From positions 62,001-126,000 of the forward strand of contig JAQYUZ010000021.1 in NCBI GenBank assembly GCA_033819885.1: a DNA stretch of 64,000 nucleotides. Reading direction: 5' to 3'. The translations under genes were made by a program, and so were the position numbers. Source of the stretch: Microbotryomycetes sp. JL201. Lineage: Eukaryota; Basidiomycota; Microbotryomycetes. The notes beneath the pieces were generated by a model, which made no database searches, was not told the origin of the DNA, and saw only the letters and a list, made by a program, of their open reading frames with translations. Positions within the stretch are counted from its first letter, which is position 1. Every line of letters begins with the position of its first letter. Shown here in pieces: positions 49,041 through 61,878 of this stretch.

Positions 49041-49855
49041 ATGGCGACCAAAACAATCATACTTCTCGGCGCGACGGGTGAAACAGGTCGTCAAGCACTC
49101 GCAGCCGCTCTGGCGTCGCCTTCGATATCCCTGGTACACTCGTTTGGTCGCTCGCCGCCCAAAACCACGACGTCATCCCCAGACTCGGTCAACAAACTCG
49201 TGCACACTCATCTTGATTTTGACAAATTGCTACAAGGTGACACGACCGAAGCAGACAAGCTCAAATCGGTCAAAGCCGACAGCGTCGTAATCGCCCTCGG
49301 CACGACCAGAGCCGCTGCAGGATCGTTTGAAAAGTTTTTCCTGATTGACAGAGAATACGTTTTGGGAGCCGCAAAGTGTGCAAGAGTGCAAGGCAAAAAG
49401 CAGTCTGTCGTGTATTGCTCGAGCGGAAGTGCCTCTTCTTCGTCACCGTTTCCGTATATCAAGAGCAAAGGTTTAACAGAGGAGGGTCTCGCTGCAATCG
49501 GGTACGACGAAACAATCATCTTTCGTCCAGGCATGCTCGTCGTACCTGGGGGCAGGGCTGAGCATCGATTGATGGAGAGTTTAGCTGCGTGAGTCTTCAA
49601 AAGTCTGTCTTGACCCGGATACCACTGCTGACAGGTCTTTGTTTTCAATTTAGCAAAGTGACGGGCGTCCTTGCTCGGTTTACAGACTCTATCGAGATTA
49701 AAACGCCAGTGCTCGGCCAGGCGATGATCAAGGCGGCAATCGAAGGCGTGTCTGGCTTGTCGTCCGCAGGACTAGGCAAACGAGAACAACTCAAAGGACA
49801 TGAAGTGTGGAGTCTGAACAATTCTGATGCGATGAAGGCTGGTTCTTCTTCATAA
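49041..49855 (+). CDS. FMP52: FMP52-like NAD(P)-binding mitochondrial protein (HTATIP2/TIP30 family)
   Basis: Exons are 49041-49588 and 49654-49855, giving 249 residues. The N-terminal nucleotide-binding loop ILLGATGETGRQALAAAL is a Rossmann GxxGxxG. Family landmarks are VVIALGTTRAAAGSFEKFF, IDREYVLGAAKCAR, VVYCSSGSAS, FPYIKSKGLTEEGL and IIFRPGMLVVPGGRAEHRL. YIKSKG provides the conserved Y-x3-K. Yeast Fmp52 is reported on the mitochondrial outer membrane and the human relative is TIP30. The reaction is unknown. A microsomal location is an alternative. Confidence 0.88.
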
Positions 49856-49936
49856 GGAAGCGTTCCGTCAATTTTTTGATATCCGTTACAACAATGCGTA
49901 ATTATCAGTTCCACAGTCACAGATCGTTTCGTCAGC

Positions 49937-52186
49937 TCAGTCATCAGGCAATTCTCTGCCGACGAGCCTTTGAAAGTGCTCTTCCTTCCAATCCATTGCT
50001 CGAATACCTTCAAACACACTGTCCTCGTCACAACCCATCTCTTCATACACTTCCTCAACGTGAACCTCGACATGTTCGTCGTTGACTTGTTTCGATCTTC
50101 TGACAATGCCAACTGCGCCTCGATCCGTTCCATCAAACACGGCTTGAATGTCTGTTTGGTCCGGATTGAACAGTCGAGGCTCAAGTATTCTGAGAATTGA
50201 AAGTGCCACGCGAAACAAGAAACTGTCGCCTTCGAGGACAAAGACGTCAAAGATGCGAATGACGAGATCCAAGGGCAGAAACCGGACCTGTCCCGGACCA
50301 GAGGATGTTCGTTGAGCTGGTCACGTTCAGCTGCACAGAGAGCGGTTTCTGACTGACATAAATCGTGACGAGCCAAGGCGTTAGGTATAGTCTCGGTGTG
50401 ATGGCTTGTTTCAAGAAATCTGCATCGACACATGTTAGCACGATGCCAGATTGAAATGTACGCTTGCGACATACTTTCATAAACTTTCGGCATCGAGTCG
50501 GCGATCAATGTATCAAAGATGCGGTAATACGCTTCCATCTGCCACATTGAAACGGTCAGCCTCTCGCCGTCCACTTGCGGCTTCGCAAAGTCCACTTGCC
50601 TCGTCCTGCCTCCTTCGGTAGAAGCTTTTGAGACAACTCTTGTCAACGAGATTGACCAAGCTGACCCAAGCGTCTGTGGGGGCCATGTTGACTAGCCTGA
50701 ATGGAGCGTAAATCAGATCCAGACTGCATCAGAGCGTTCGCCCATGAACTTACAGCATGGCGCCAGGACATGCCAGGCCAGCGGGCTGATTCAAAAAATC
50801 AGCACACGGCTGTTGCAGAACAGAGGTAAACCGCCAACTCACGTATCTCACTTCGCCTGTTGCTCCCGCCTCAAATACTGTGAAAGCCAGGAGAACGTCG
50901 ACCAAGTCGTCGTGCATGACCCCATCTTTCTGGAACAATTTCAGCGTCGGCAAAGTGGATTGTACGTCATCCAAAAGTTTGTCCAGTTCGTTTTGCGGAT
51001 ATTTTCCGGCTGCGATTGCCTTTCTCGCCCGTTCAACGTGGCCAGCCAATGTTGCTTTGCTAATGGCGAGTCCGTTACCAATACATAATCCCCAAAGCCG
51101 TCCTCTGTACCGCGTGGGCATAGTCCCTTGCCACCACAGTGTGCGCAAGTGCTTGCCTTCGGGAGTATCGTGCAACACACTCTTCCAGTTTGGTAAGATC
51201 GCTTGATCCCAGGCTGGATATGCCAAATCAATCTTGTGCTGACGTGCCGCTGCTCGTTGTTGCAGCTGAGCCTTTCTCCGTTTCTCTGCAGAAAGAAAGC
51301 GGATTGAGCCCTCCTCCCTCTCGCGACTTGCACCGGTGAATGCAAACAGTGACGTACCTGCTTCCTTGCTCGCTGTTCTCATCTCCTCTAGTTGCCGCAA
51401 ATGTTTCTTTTCCTCTTCTTTTGTCTTTGGTGGCAAGTCGCGTTGCCGAGTCATTGATACGACCTTTTGCATCACAGTAGGCGCCTTGGTGCTCATGCGT
51501 CGCTTTGTTGGAATCTCGGGTGATTTGGGAGCAGATTCGTTCGCCGGTGTTTCTGAGGATGTCGACGCTTCCTTTGCTGCGACCGCCGAAGTGGCGGCGG
51601 AGGCATCGACGGCAGTCCGTTGCGACGTATCCTGCGGCGATAGCTGCTCCTGTTGTCGCGTCGAGGTAGGAGAAGCTGCAAAAGACGCGCTTGCTGTCGT
51701 CGGCGGTGTTGACGAAGCGCTACGACAGGTCGGTGGACTGTGAACAGGCGACGAAGTGGCGGTCGTAGTTGTCGGCACATCGTTGGATCCGTTCTGTACA
51801 GCATCATCGTCTTCCAAGGACACGGGCTCGAATGGAGCATCGTCCAGATCGTCTGACTGCCCGTTGTGGGCAGTGGGCGGCCCTGTATCCGTGTCTGAAT
51901 CGACGTGCGCCGACGCGCTCGGGTCGCTGCCGAATGCGGTATCGCCTCCTGGAAGATCTCGTGGGGCGACAGCCTCTTGTACGCGGTCCAAATCTGCCGA
52001 GACGCGTCCTAGATCGCCTCCGTCTGCGTCATCATGTCCTGCAGGCTCTGCACGAGCGTTCGGCGGCTGGAGCGGAGGCGATGTCGGCGGAGACGGCGTC
52101 AAAGCGCGTGCCGGTCGCATGTCCAGGCTGACATCTTCGAGCTGGGCTGCGAGATCTCTAGCGGCCTCGTCCGATGGCGCGTTCAT
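49937..52186 (-). CDS. TBC (Rab-GAP-like) domain protein with atypical finger residues
   Basis: Exons are 52186-51358, 51285-50843, 50785-50754, 50696-50600, 50538-50475, 50419-50358 and 50287-49937, giving 625 residues. The first 270 residues are acidic, Ser/Pro/Thr-rich and disordered. The TBC fold starts after LAYPAWDQAILPNW, with the conserved RGRLW. It continues through HDDLVDVLLAFTVFE, GLACPGAML, EAYYRIFDTLIADSMPKVYE, LTPWLVTIYVRFLPLDLVIR and IFDVFVLEGDSFLFRVALSI. The usual IxxDxxR and YxQ catalytic motifs are not intact. Intron 4 (50539-50599) has a GC donor. ATG 52186 is the first reasonable start; the frame is open further, but that would run into the divergent ISC1 promoter. The Rab partner is unknown. 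Confidence 0.85.
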
Positions 52187-52271
52187 GCTCGCGGTGGAAG
52201 GTCGCTCACCAAGCTGCGACTGCGCACGAGGTTTCGAGCTCCTGCGTCTCGACACAGCCCACGCGCGCCAA

Positions 52272-53820
52272 ATGCTCGCAGACGACCATGTCACGCCCTT
52301 GGCGAGCTTGAGAGTGCTCTCACTCAACTGCTGGTCAGTCCACACCAAGACACCTGGACGGGTCACGTGCCGCTGCTGATCGTCCAATTCGACTCCCCGA
52401 CGACGGGTTGCAGGGGACTCAAATACGTCGCACACAAGCGACGACAACGACTGCTCGCGATCGCAGACTGGATCGCATCGACGGGCACGTCGCGCTCATC
52501 GACATCGTCGTCATCGTCGGGCTCGTCTCCCTCACGGCGGTACGACATCATTGCGCTGCAGGAAGTCTGGGTCAGACAAGATTTCGATGTGATTGCAGCG
52601 AGAGCGAGAGAGGCTGGTCTCGTGCACAGCAGATTCTTCTACAGGCAAGCCGGTGCTCGGGGGACTACATCGCAACAAGACGTACCTCTGACAAATGGCA
52701 TTCAAACAGTGGAGCAATCGGTTCTGGGCTCGCCATCTTATCAGCTCATCCTATCACAAGCTCGTTCATCTACCCGTACCCTCTCAACGGCTTTCCTTTG
52801 CACTTTATTGAAGGAGACTTTTTCGCTGGGAAATCAGCTTGTGGCATCACAGTCGACGTACCAGACGTCGGACTCGTCGATGTACTCAACTCGCACATGT
52901 TTGCACCCGGTGGCGAGGGCGAACAGGTGGGAGGAGCGCATCGAGTAGCGCAGGCGTGGGAACTGGCCAAAATCGTACAGGAAAAGTCGGAGCGGGGGCG
53001 ATTCGTCATTGTGGTAGGTTTGCACGACAGTTGTTCAATGTCTCGATGATAACATCAGAGCATGCAGACCGGCGACTTCAATTCTCAGCCGCAATCCATT
53101 ATTATGCGCATGCTACTGCACGGTGGGACATTGCAAGATGCATGGGCCGAAACACATCCTTCTCCGCCGTCCATAGATTCTGCTGCGCACCGCCAACTCA
53201 CACCTCAACAAATCGTGCACAAGCACGGCATTACTTGCGACTCGCCATTGAACACATACTCTGCGGCCAAGCTGGCCAAACGCAGTCCAAGAGACGAGAC
53301 TGTCATCCGAGGAGGCAAACGACTTGACTACATCCTGTACCGTTCACCTCAACGATCGACAAACGTCCTCAGAGCGACAGCCTCCGCTGTCACATTGACC
53401 GAGATCGTTCCTTCTTTGGGCGTCTCTTATTCGGATCACTTTGCTATTGAAGCGACTTTGGATCTCGTACCCATGTCAGCAATCACATCCGGCCCGCCGG
53501 GTCATCCGTCGACGATCTCTACAGACGACCTGTCGAGAGCGTTGGCAAACTTGTCATCGGCATATCGCCATTGCTTGTCAAATTCGACGTTACAGCTGCG
53601 CTTATTTGGCTTGTCACTCGTTCTGATACCTGTGTTGTGTATTGCGGCGTCTTATCAACCTTTAAAGGCACTCAGGTGGTTGTTTGTCGTCTTGGCAGTC
53701 GCTGATGGAGCCTGCGGAGCGACGATGCTTTACACTGGATTTGTTGGCGGAAATTGGGAAAAGGGTGCCCTCAGAAACGTCATGGCAGAGATGGAGAATG
53801 AATTGACAGGGAGGAGGTGA
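52272..53820 (+). CDS. ISC1: Inositol phosphosphingolipid phospholipase C / neutral sphingomyelinase
   Basis: This enzyme hydrolyses inositol phosphosphingolipids to ceramide. Exons are 52272-52333, 52414-52644, 52710-53013 and 53068-53820, giving 449 residues. The endonuclease/exonuclease/phosphatase fold is marked by LRVLSLNCWGLKYVAHKRRQ, the metal-binding glutamate in YDIIALQEVWV, GLAILSAHPI, FFAGKSACG, NSHMFAP, TGDFNSQPQS and the terminal SYSDHFAIEATL. Two C-terminal membrane spans (RLFGLSLVLIPVLCIAAS and WLFVVLAVADGACGATMLY) are typical of Isc1 and nSMase2-like enzymes. Intron 2 (52645-52709) begins with GC rather than GT; the frame and the conserved SGAIGSG require it. It is divergent from the TBC gene. 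Confidence 0.92.
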
Positions 53821-54505
53821 AAGGCATATCACGGGGGCACTCCACAGGGTGGCGGTAAGGTGATCAACCGGTTGATGCCTTGTTTTAGGCATGATGTGCG
53901 ATGTCGTAAACGCTCTCGGCGAATCGATTCGGCGTTGAGGTGTTTGGTCGTAATCGCCTATACCAATGCCTGAAACCGGGGAGAGTGACGATGTTTTATG
54001 AATGAGACCTCGGCATTTCTCCTCACACCGGCGCAAAGCCCTTCGGAAAGCGCGGTTAACCCTCGTTTAGCTTTTTTTAAGGGTTCTGGAGACGAAAATA
54101 CTTCACAACAGCTTGTCACAATTGCAACAGCCGCGCATATGACTACCTCACGTATGCCTAGTCGTAAAAAAAAAGCCATGCCAAATATGTAAATTTCCCA
54201 GTCGGACCCAGTTGGTCACGTGACTATTGCCCCATTACTTGGTCGTTGCCTTTTTCCCTTTGCTCTGATAGCGCGCATCGGCGTGTGAGATTTTATATGA
54301 ACGATTTGTTCATGACGCTGCTTGGTCGTGCTTGTTGGTTCGCGCTCTGATCAAAAGGCCGACGCGTGCATTCGGCAAGCTTCGAATTGTGCGGACGTTC
54401 GTGCCGCGCGGGTACGTGGCGTGTGCAAGTCGGTATCGTCTTCGATATGCTTCGTATGTCTATGCGTATGTATGTACTCCTTCAAGCATTCAAGCTGCAG
54501 CGAGG
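53821..54505. other. intergenic region ISC1 to small gene
   Basis: A 685-nt convergent gap. It contains the palindrome gtcacgtgac at 54215 and an A-run near 54166. Plus-strand frames at 54322-54622 overlap one another and look like chance. A promoter-like palindrome between two gene ends is odd, but I can support no gene here. Confidence 0.45.
54215..54224. promoter_or_regulatory. GTCACGTGAC palindrome between gene ends
   Basis: The second copy of the 10-bp palindrome found in the PGK1/thiolase promoter. It lies where two genes converge rather than in a promoter, about 400 nt past the ISC1 stop. It may mark an unrecognised transcript or be chance. Confidence 0.3.
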
Positions 54506-54802
54506 TCATGTTCTGCAAAACTCCGAAGATCAGTCAGTCGCCGAGACGAGTCAGAAATGCGAAAGCCCTCACCTCGTCGGCGGATGATCCGACAACCACT
54601 TGAGCGCCTCGGCAATCTTTAAATCTCTTTCTTGAGAGTTGGCGCGCTTGAGTTGCGTCGACGGCGGCGGTGTTTGCGATCTCTTGAGATAGCATTCCGC
54701 TTGAGCTTGAATCTTCTCTCGCCATCCGGCCTCGAGAGGCGTGAACAAGGGCGCATTGGCGTTCAGGTGTGTTTTGTAGTTCATCGTAGGAGTCGTGAGC
54801 AT
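54506..54802 (-). CDS. Small conserved-looking protein of unknown function, 78 residues
   Basis: Exons are 54802-54573 and 54512-54506. The start at 54802 gives MLTTPTMNYKTHLNANAPLF, followed by a segment rich in Glu, Gln and Lys (WREKIQAQAECYLKRSQ). An amphipathic end (ERDLKIAEALKWLSDHPPTR) follows. The intron 54513-54572 has a strong gtgagg donor and tttgcag acceptor; the last exon contributes only the final residues and stop. Without splicing the frame ends at 54569, so the protein barely changes. Composition resembles small mitochondrial or assembly-factor proteins, but I do not recognise a family. No signal peptide or membrane span. Confidence 0.5.
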
Positions 54803-55145
54803 GATGAAAGTGCGAAAGCGCGCAAGTTGAGAAGGCAAAAGCTAATAGGGCCTCCGACCTCCACAGGTTGATCGGGTTCGGACTTCGCGCAGTCGCGCAG
54901 TCGGTCGGTCGGGCTTGCCCTCAATTTTTGTCAGCAGGCGCACGTCCGCTTGGCCACGCGGCTCGGACATTGTACTCGCAAAGCTGTCGGTTGTTCGCAC
55001 TGTCGTTTGTGTGCACTATCGGTTGTTTGCACCACAGCTCGGTGTCTCATTATTGATATTGCGACAGAGCACACTGCTGCACTGCCCAGAACCAATAGGC
55101 ATATGCATATGGTCAAATCACTCGCATGCCTTCTATGAAAAACCT
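54803..55145. other. upstream region of the small gene with short tandem repeat
   Basis: A 343-nt gap between the small gene start and the stop of the membrane protein gene. It contains a 3 x 16-bp imperfect tandem repeat at 54984-55031. I see no ORF with a recognisable product. Confidence 0.5.
54984..55031. repeat. 3 x 16-bp imperfect tandem repeat
   Basis: Three adjacent units read ctgtcggttgttcgca, ctgtcgtttgtgtgca and ctatcggttgtttgca. Each differs from the others at two to four positions. It lies about 180 nt upstream of the small 78-residue gene, so it could be a clustered protein-binding site or a simple minisatellite. Confidence 0.6.
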
Positions 55146-56230
55146 CTATAGCGGCGAGTCTATCTGCCTCGATGCGCCAACGATTGTTCTGGTGTGTCGT
55201 CGTTCGGTTGTACTTTCGGTGCTCGACTCCGACCAATGGCCCTCGTCCGAGTGCTCCATGTCCGAAACGCCACTTTTCTTGACGTATCCGCTGCTTGGCA
55301 CAGAAAGCGTGGGCTGAATGTCAGACTGGATCGCTGGTGCATCATGATCGCCATCGAGCGACATGTCATGGCGGCCTAACTCGCCGTCGGCGGCTGACGG
55401 CAAAGACCGAGCGTTGGTGATCAAAGGTTCGAGTCCCACATCGTTCTCTAGCCGCCTTTGAAAACTCCATGAGATGCCGTTCTTTGTGATCCAAGACACA
55501 CGTGCTCCGCCGTGCGCTCTGTCAGTATCGTGCGGAGGCTTTGGCGGATTGACTAGGCGGCTGCGAAAAAGCATGACAAACATGACCACTTGAGACAGCG
55601 TCGTCGTTCCAAGTACTGCAATTGCCTTGCAGATGTGTTCCTGGTCATAACACAAAATTGGCTCTATTCTGTCCTTGCACAAACTCACTACAACGAATCC
55701 AGCGTCTGCCTTGAGCGAGCCGAGTTTGCGAGCGCACCATTCTGGCATGTTTGCGCTGGCAGGCAAACTGCCACACTCTTGCATCACATGATAGACGTCG
55801 CTCTTCTTTTTGATGAAGAGAAGGACGAGAAGCGCCATCGTTCCGCCATTGCTCGCGGCAACACGAGCGATGTCAAGCACGAGCTGTCCCGGTTCTTGAA
55901 GCGTGCTGTGCAAAGGTACCGTCAGATCCTGAGATTAACAGTAGCATGTTTCAGAACGGGATCGTACCGCACGTCGTTGTACGTGACGCCCGAAAAGAAG
56001 AAACCAACAACGACGAGCAGCAAGCTGCCAATGTATTCTAAATACAGGTCGTATCTGAGGTAGACGTCTCGTTTACCTATACCAATGCTCGTGGCGACGG
56101 CTGTGACAACAGCCAGCATTCCAAGCAGAGCAAACGCGAGCAATGCCCTTGCTTGGCGTTTGATGTGCCGGTGCTGTGGCAGTCTGGCTATTCTATGCAA
56201 CATCTCTTTTGTCAAGGGCGGATGATCCAT
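55146..56230 (-). CDS. Four-span membrane protein of unknown function
   Basis: Exons are 56230-55968 and 55905-55146, giving about 341 residues. The start at 56230 yields a short basic N-terminus (MDHPPLTKEMLHRIARLPQH). Span 1 is around ARALLAFALLGMLAVVTAVA, span 2 around YIGSLLLVVVGFFFSGVTYN and span 3 around GGTMALLVLLF. Span 4 lies around TTTLSQVVMFVMLF. The C-terminal 130 residues are polar and acidic with many Ser. A 51-nt in-frame segment inside the second exon, starting gtagtgagt and ending gaccag, may be a further intron. The layout recalls MARVEL/SUR7-type or tetraspan proteins of the plasma membrane, but I see no diagnostic motif. Confidence 0.6.
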
Positions 56231-56611
56231 CTGGTTGCGTTCAAGCGATTGGTCAATCGAGCAGTTGAGGTCATGCTGATTCTAAAGTCCGCTGAAGCTC
56301 CTGAAAGAAAATGCCGAACTCAAACTGTCAAAGATCTCGGTGTGCATTTACACAGCTGCAAATTTCTGCAACCGTATTCACCCTGGAAAGCCGTCGAACT
56401 AGGCCCGAGTGGCTTGAACATAAGCAGCAGAAATTGCAACTGGACCCCGTTCGAGCGCACACTCGTTCTGCCAGAGTCTTAGTTCGAAGCCACTAGTGCT
56501 TGAGAAAACTGATAGCACGCCGGATGTGGTCGTATCTGAATTATTTGGTCTTTACGTCACCGCCGAGCTTGCGCCGCGCTCTTTCGCTCCAATCTTTCGT
56601 CTTGGAGAGCA
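56231..56611. other. divergent promoter region, membrane protein / pyruvate decarboxylase
   Basis: A 381-nt region between start codons. A 109-codon plus-strand frame crosses it but starts inside the antisense of the neighbouring gene and matches nothing. No RNA gene seen. Confidence 0.5.
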
Positions 56612-58869
<2,258 letters not shown>

Positions 58870-58944
58870 GCTGTTGTCAAATCAAGAGCTTGTAGTATAG
58901 TGTATAGAGGGTGATGATTACAACAAAGCTTTGTCACCGACAAT

Positions 58945-61878
58945 TCACGAAGACGGATCGAGACCAAGCTGCCGCGCTTTGAATCTGTTTCGAGCGGGAT
59001 TGTTCAGGCACAGCTTTCTTACGAGATCGTTCAAGACTCACCGTGACATTTTCTTTGGTTTTTCGGGCGCTTCAGGCGCCGTCGTAGCCGATGTTCGGCT
59101 TTGACCACCATCTCTTTCGATGACGCCGGACACGACAGCCGGCGCCGGCTTCTTCGCCTTCTCGACGTCATTCATAGGAGTGCCCATCTCCTCACTTTGA
59201 ATGTCTTGCTCCCTTCTGGCTCGTACGACCATAGGAGGAGCTTTACCCCCTTGCGCTCGCGAGCCGTTCTCCGCCTTTGCTTTCGCCGCCTCAATATTGC
59301 TTTGCAATATCCGATCACTCGGCAAAGGTCCTTGTCCAGCATACTCTTTGATCGCGTTCAGAGTCTGCCTGACATTATCACGCTCTTGCTCAGTCAAGCC
59401 GTCATCTTCAGACACTGTATCTTCGTCATCGTTATGTTCGTATTCTCCTGATCTGACGTTGTTTTCGAGCAGAGTTGGGATGATCATGCGAGTAGATTCG
59501 AGTCGGCCTGTTCGGAAACGTGAGGAACGACCTGAAGCTGGTCCGGGTCCCTGCATCGTTGCATCGACAGGTACGTTCTACACCACCGCGCCGACCACGG
59601 CATTCCAGCGGAGAGTCAGCACCGATTACGGAAGAGACGTGATGTGATGAGGCACAAGGCTCACCGGCTGATTCCAAGCGCTGTACGCCTCTGGATCCAA
59701 ATCTCCGCCCAGCGCTCCTGTGCCTGCGCCTGCCGCCAGCCTTGACCGCCTGTCATGGAGTGCCAGAGCGACCTCTCTTTGATGCATGGCGTAGTCCATG
59801 TCAAACTCCTCTTCTTCATCTTCGTCATCGTCGTACAAGATACCGCTAGACGAGTCCGAGTCCTGATCTTCGGTCAGAGAAGGGTTTGCGTCGTCTGACG
59901 AAGGGTCAACTAAATCGTAACCATCTTCCTCTAGATCTCGAAGAGAAGCATGACCCGGCTCTTTTGCTTGTTGAGCAGACAATGAGATGGTATGGATTGG
60001 CGTCGGGTCGGCAGACCGTGTCGGCACAGCGGAATGGGATGGTTCCATCGCAGCAACCGCAGAAGTTGGTGACACCTGAGCTGAGCCCCGATGTTCGTCT
60101 CGTCGGAACAGATTCTTCATTTTGGAAGGCTTGGGGGCTGTCGGAACTCGGAGGGGTCGCTCTACGACTGCATCTTTAATGGGTCTGACAACAGGAACCT
60201 CTTCTTCATTTTGATCGACTGGTGATGCAGCTGACGTTGATGGCGTGTCGTCGACCTCGTTCGAAGAAGATGGGGGCGGACCGAGGATGATTGGCGTTCG
60301 TTTCGGTTTCGTCTCTCGCTCGGGCACAGTTGCCGCTGACGGCAAGTCGAACGTGACCTGGCGATCAGGTTTTGGAGATGCTGACCTCGACGCAACAGCT
60401 GAAGCTGGGGGAGTTGGTCGGTAAATCGACTTTGCGGGAGTTGCGATGTGATGGCGAGGCTCGTGTACAATATCGCCCTGTGCTGGCTGTGGCTCTTCGT
60501 GTGGAGCCGACGAGTTTGTTGAAGCTTTTGGTGTCTTGGACAAGAATCCAGATGCGAAGCCAGGCAGAAAGCTTCCTTTGCCCTTGTCTGATGGAACATT
60601 CGGAGCGGCCAGAGAACCGGCCTTGTTCATGTCTGCTTCTAAGAGCGGGGCCTCCTCAGGGTCTGCAGCCTCGAGAGCTTCCTCCTGCTCCAGTTCGTCA
60701 AGGATTGCTTTCGTGTCCAGCGCGGGAGTTGGTCCGATTTGCGAGGGAGGAGGTGATGGCCTCCGAACTTGTGAGGTAGTCGCCGAGGACGGTGCGGTGA
60801 CCGGTTCGCGGAGCGGCTCTACAAACAGCAGATTAGTGCCGAAATAGGACTCGCAGGCACATGTAGTGCAAGTCGGGCTTACTGAGGACCTGTTTACCAC
60901 CCTTCTTGATCAAGTAACGCATTTTCGGCTTGTCTGTCGTCTGAGGTTCTGTCGTAGATTTTGCACTTGTCGAGATTTCCGTTTCTATTTCGGGAGGCAA
61001 TTCCTCCCGTATATCAAACATGGGCAAGCCTTCTTCGTTAATGACCTGGCAGATCGACCGTCTGTGAGCGCGCATAATGAGCCAGCGTCAAGCCGGAAGC
61101 GCACTTCTCCATTCTCGTTAAATGTCCAGTCTTCGTTACCCTCTTCTTTCTGTTTCTCCTTGTGGTCGCGCTCCTGCTCAACGATCAGTCTTTCCAACTG
61201 CGCGATTCGTTCTTCAAGATCTGGAATCGGCGAGCTTAGCATATCCGCGGCGCGAGACTCCGAGCTGCGTAGTGCAGGGAGCATACCTGTCGTGCTCTTT
61301 GCCACGGATTCTCTCGCCTGTTTCGCGCTCTTGAGGACAGCCCATCCATCGCCACTGCGCCAGTCCTCGGCGGATGATTGGTCGTGCGTGGTTCCTCCGG
61401 ATGATTCTTCGAGGGCTTGCTGGCTGGATTGATCCCGTGCGAGTGATGTCGGCGTTGGCAGATGATGTGTGATGTCGTTCGTGTGGATGAGCTGCCCTTT
61501 GAAGAAGGCGAGCGGGCCGAGTGGGATCTAGCCGCGTATAGTTCAGCTCGTCAGTCAAGGCATTTGGTGGTAAACAAGCGGATCTGAGCTGAAGAACACG
61601 CCCTGGCGTGCTGTATGGTGTGCACAAGTGCTCGCACGCAAAATCTCTCGGCGAAAGAAACAGAATCGCTTGCCACGGGGCTGCACGGCAGCTGTCAGGC
61701 TCACATATGCGTCCCAGGTCGGCTGATCGGTGATGTTCTCGAGTTTCGAGGCCGTGCGATGCGCCTGCTCTAGCTCGAGGCGTGCGCTGTCGAGCTCGGC
61801 CCGAGATTGTTGCAGGCGCGTCCACGTGACTGGTTGAGGCAGTACGAGGCGTCGAAGAGATCCGTGAGCAAGATCCAT
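58945..61878 (-). CDS. BUD27: Prefoldin-like URI1/Bud27 (RPB5-binding) protein with DUF3835 tail
   Basis: URI/Bud27 is an unconventional prefoldin that links RNA polymerase assembly, translation and nutrient signalling. Exons are 61878-61705, 61527-61105, 61045-60883, 60818-59665, 59550-59042 and 58984-58945, giving 820 residues. The N-terminal alpha-prefoldin part has a coiled coil (RLQQSRAELDSARLELEQAH), the loop WDAYIPLGPLAFFKGQLIHT split by a 177-nt intron, and a second coiled coil (IAQLERLIVEQERDHKEKQ). EEGLPMFDIREELPPEIE follows. The middle is disordered and very acidic (YDDDEDEEEEFDMDY). The end has two basic SRF-type boxes, SRFRTGRLEST and MSRFKARQLG; the last is supplied by a 40-nt final exon that an ORF search would miss. 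Confidence 0.85.

Noticed and set aside
55420-55445. tRNA-like B-box (ggttcgagtcc)
   Set aside because: No A-box or foldable cloverleaf is present upstream, and the stretch lies inside the coding exon of the membrane protein gene.
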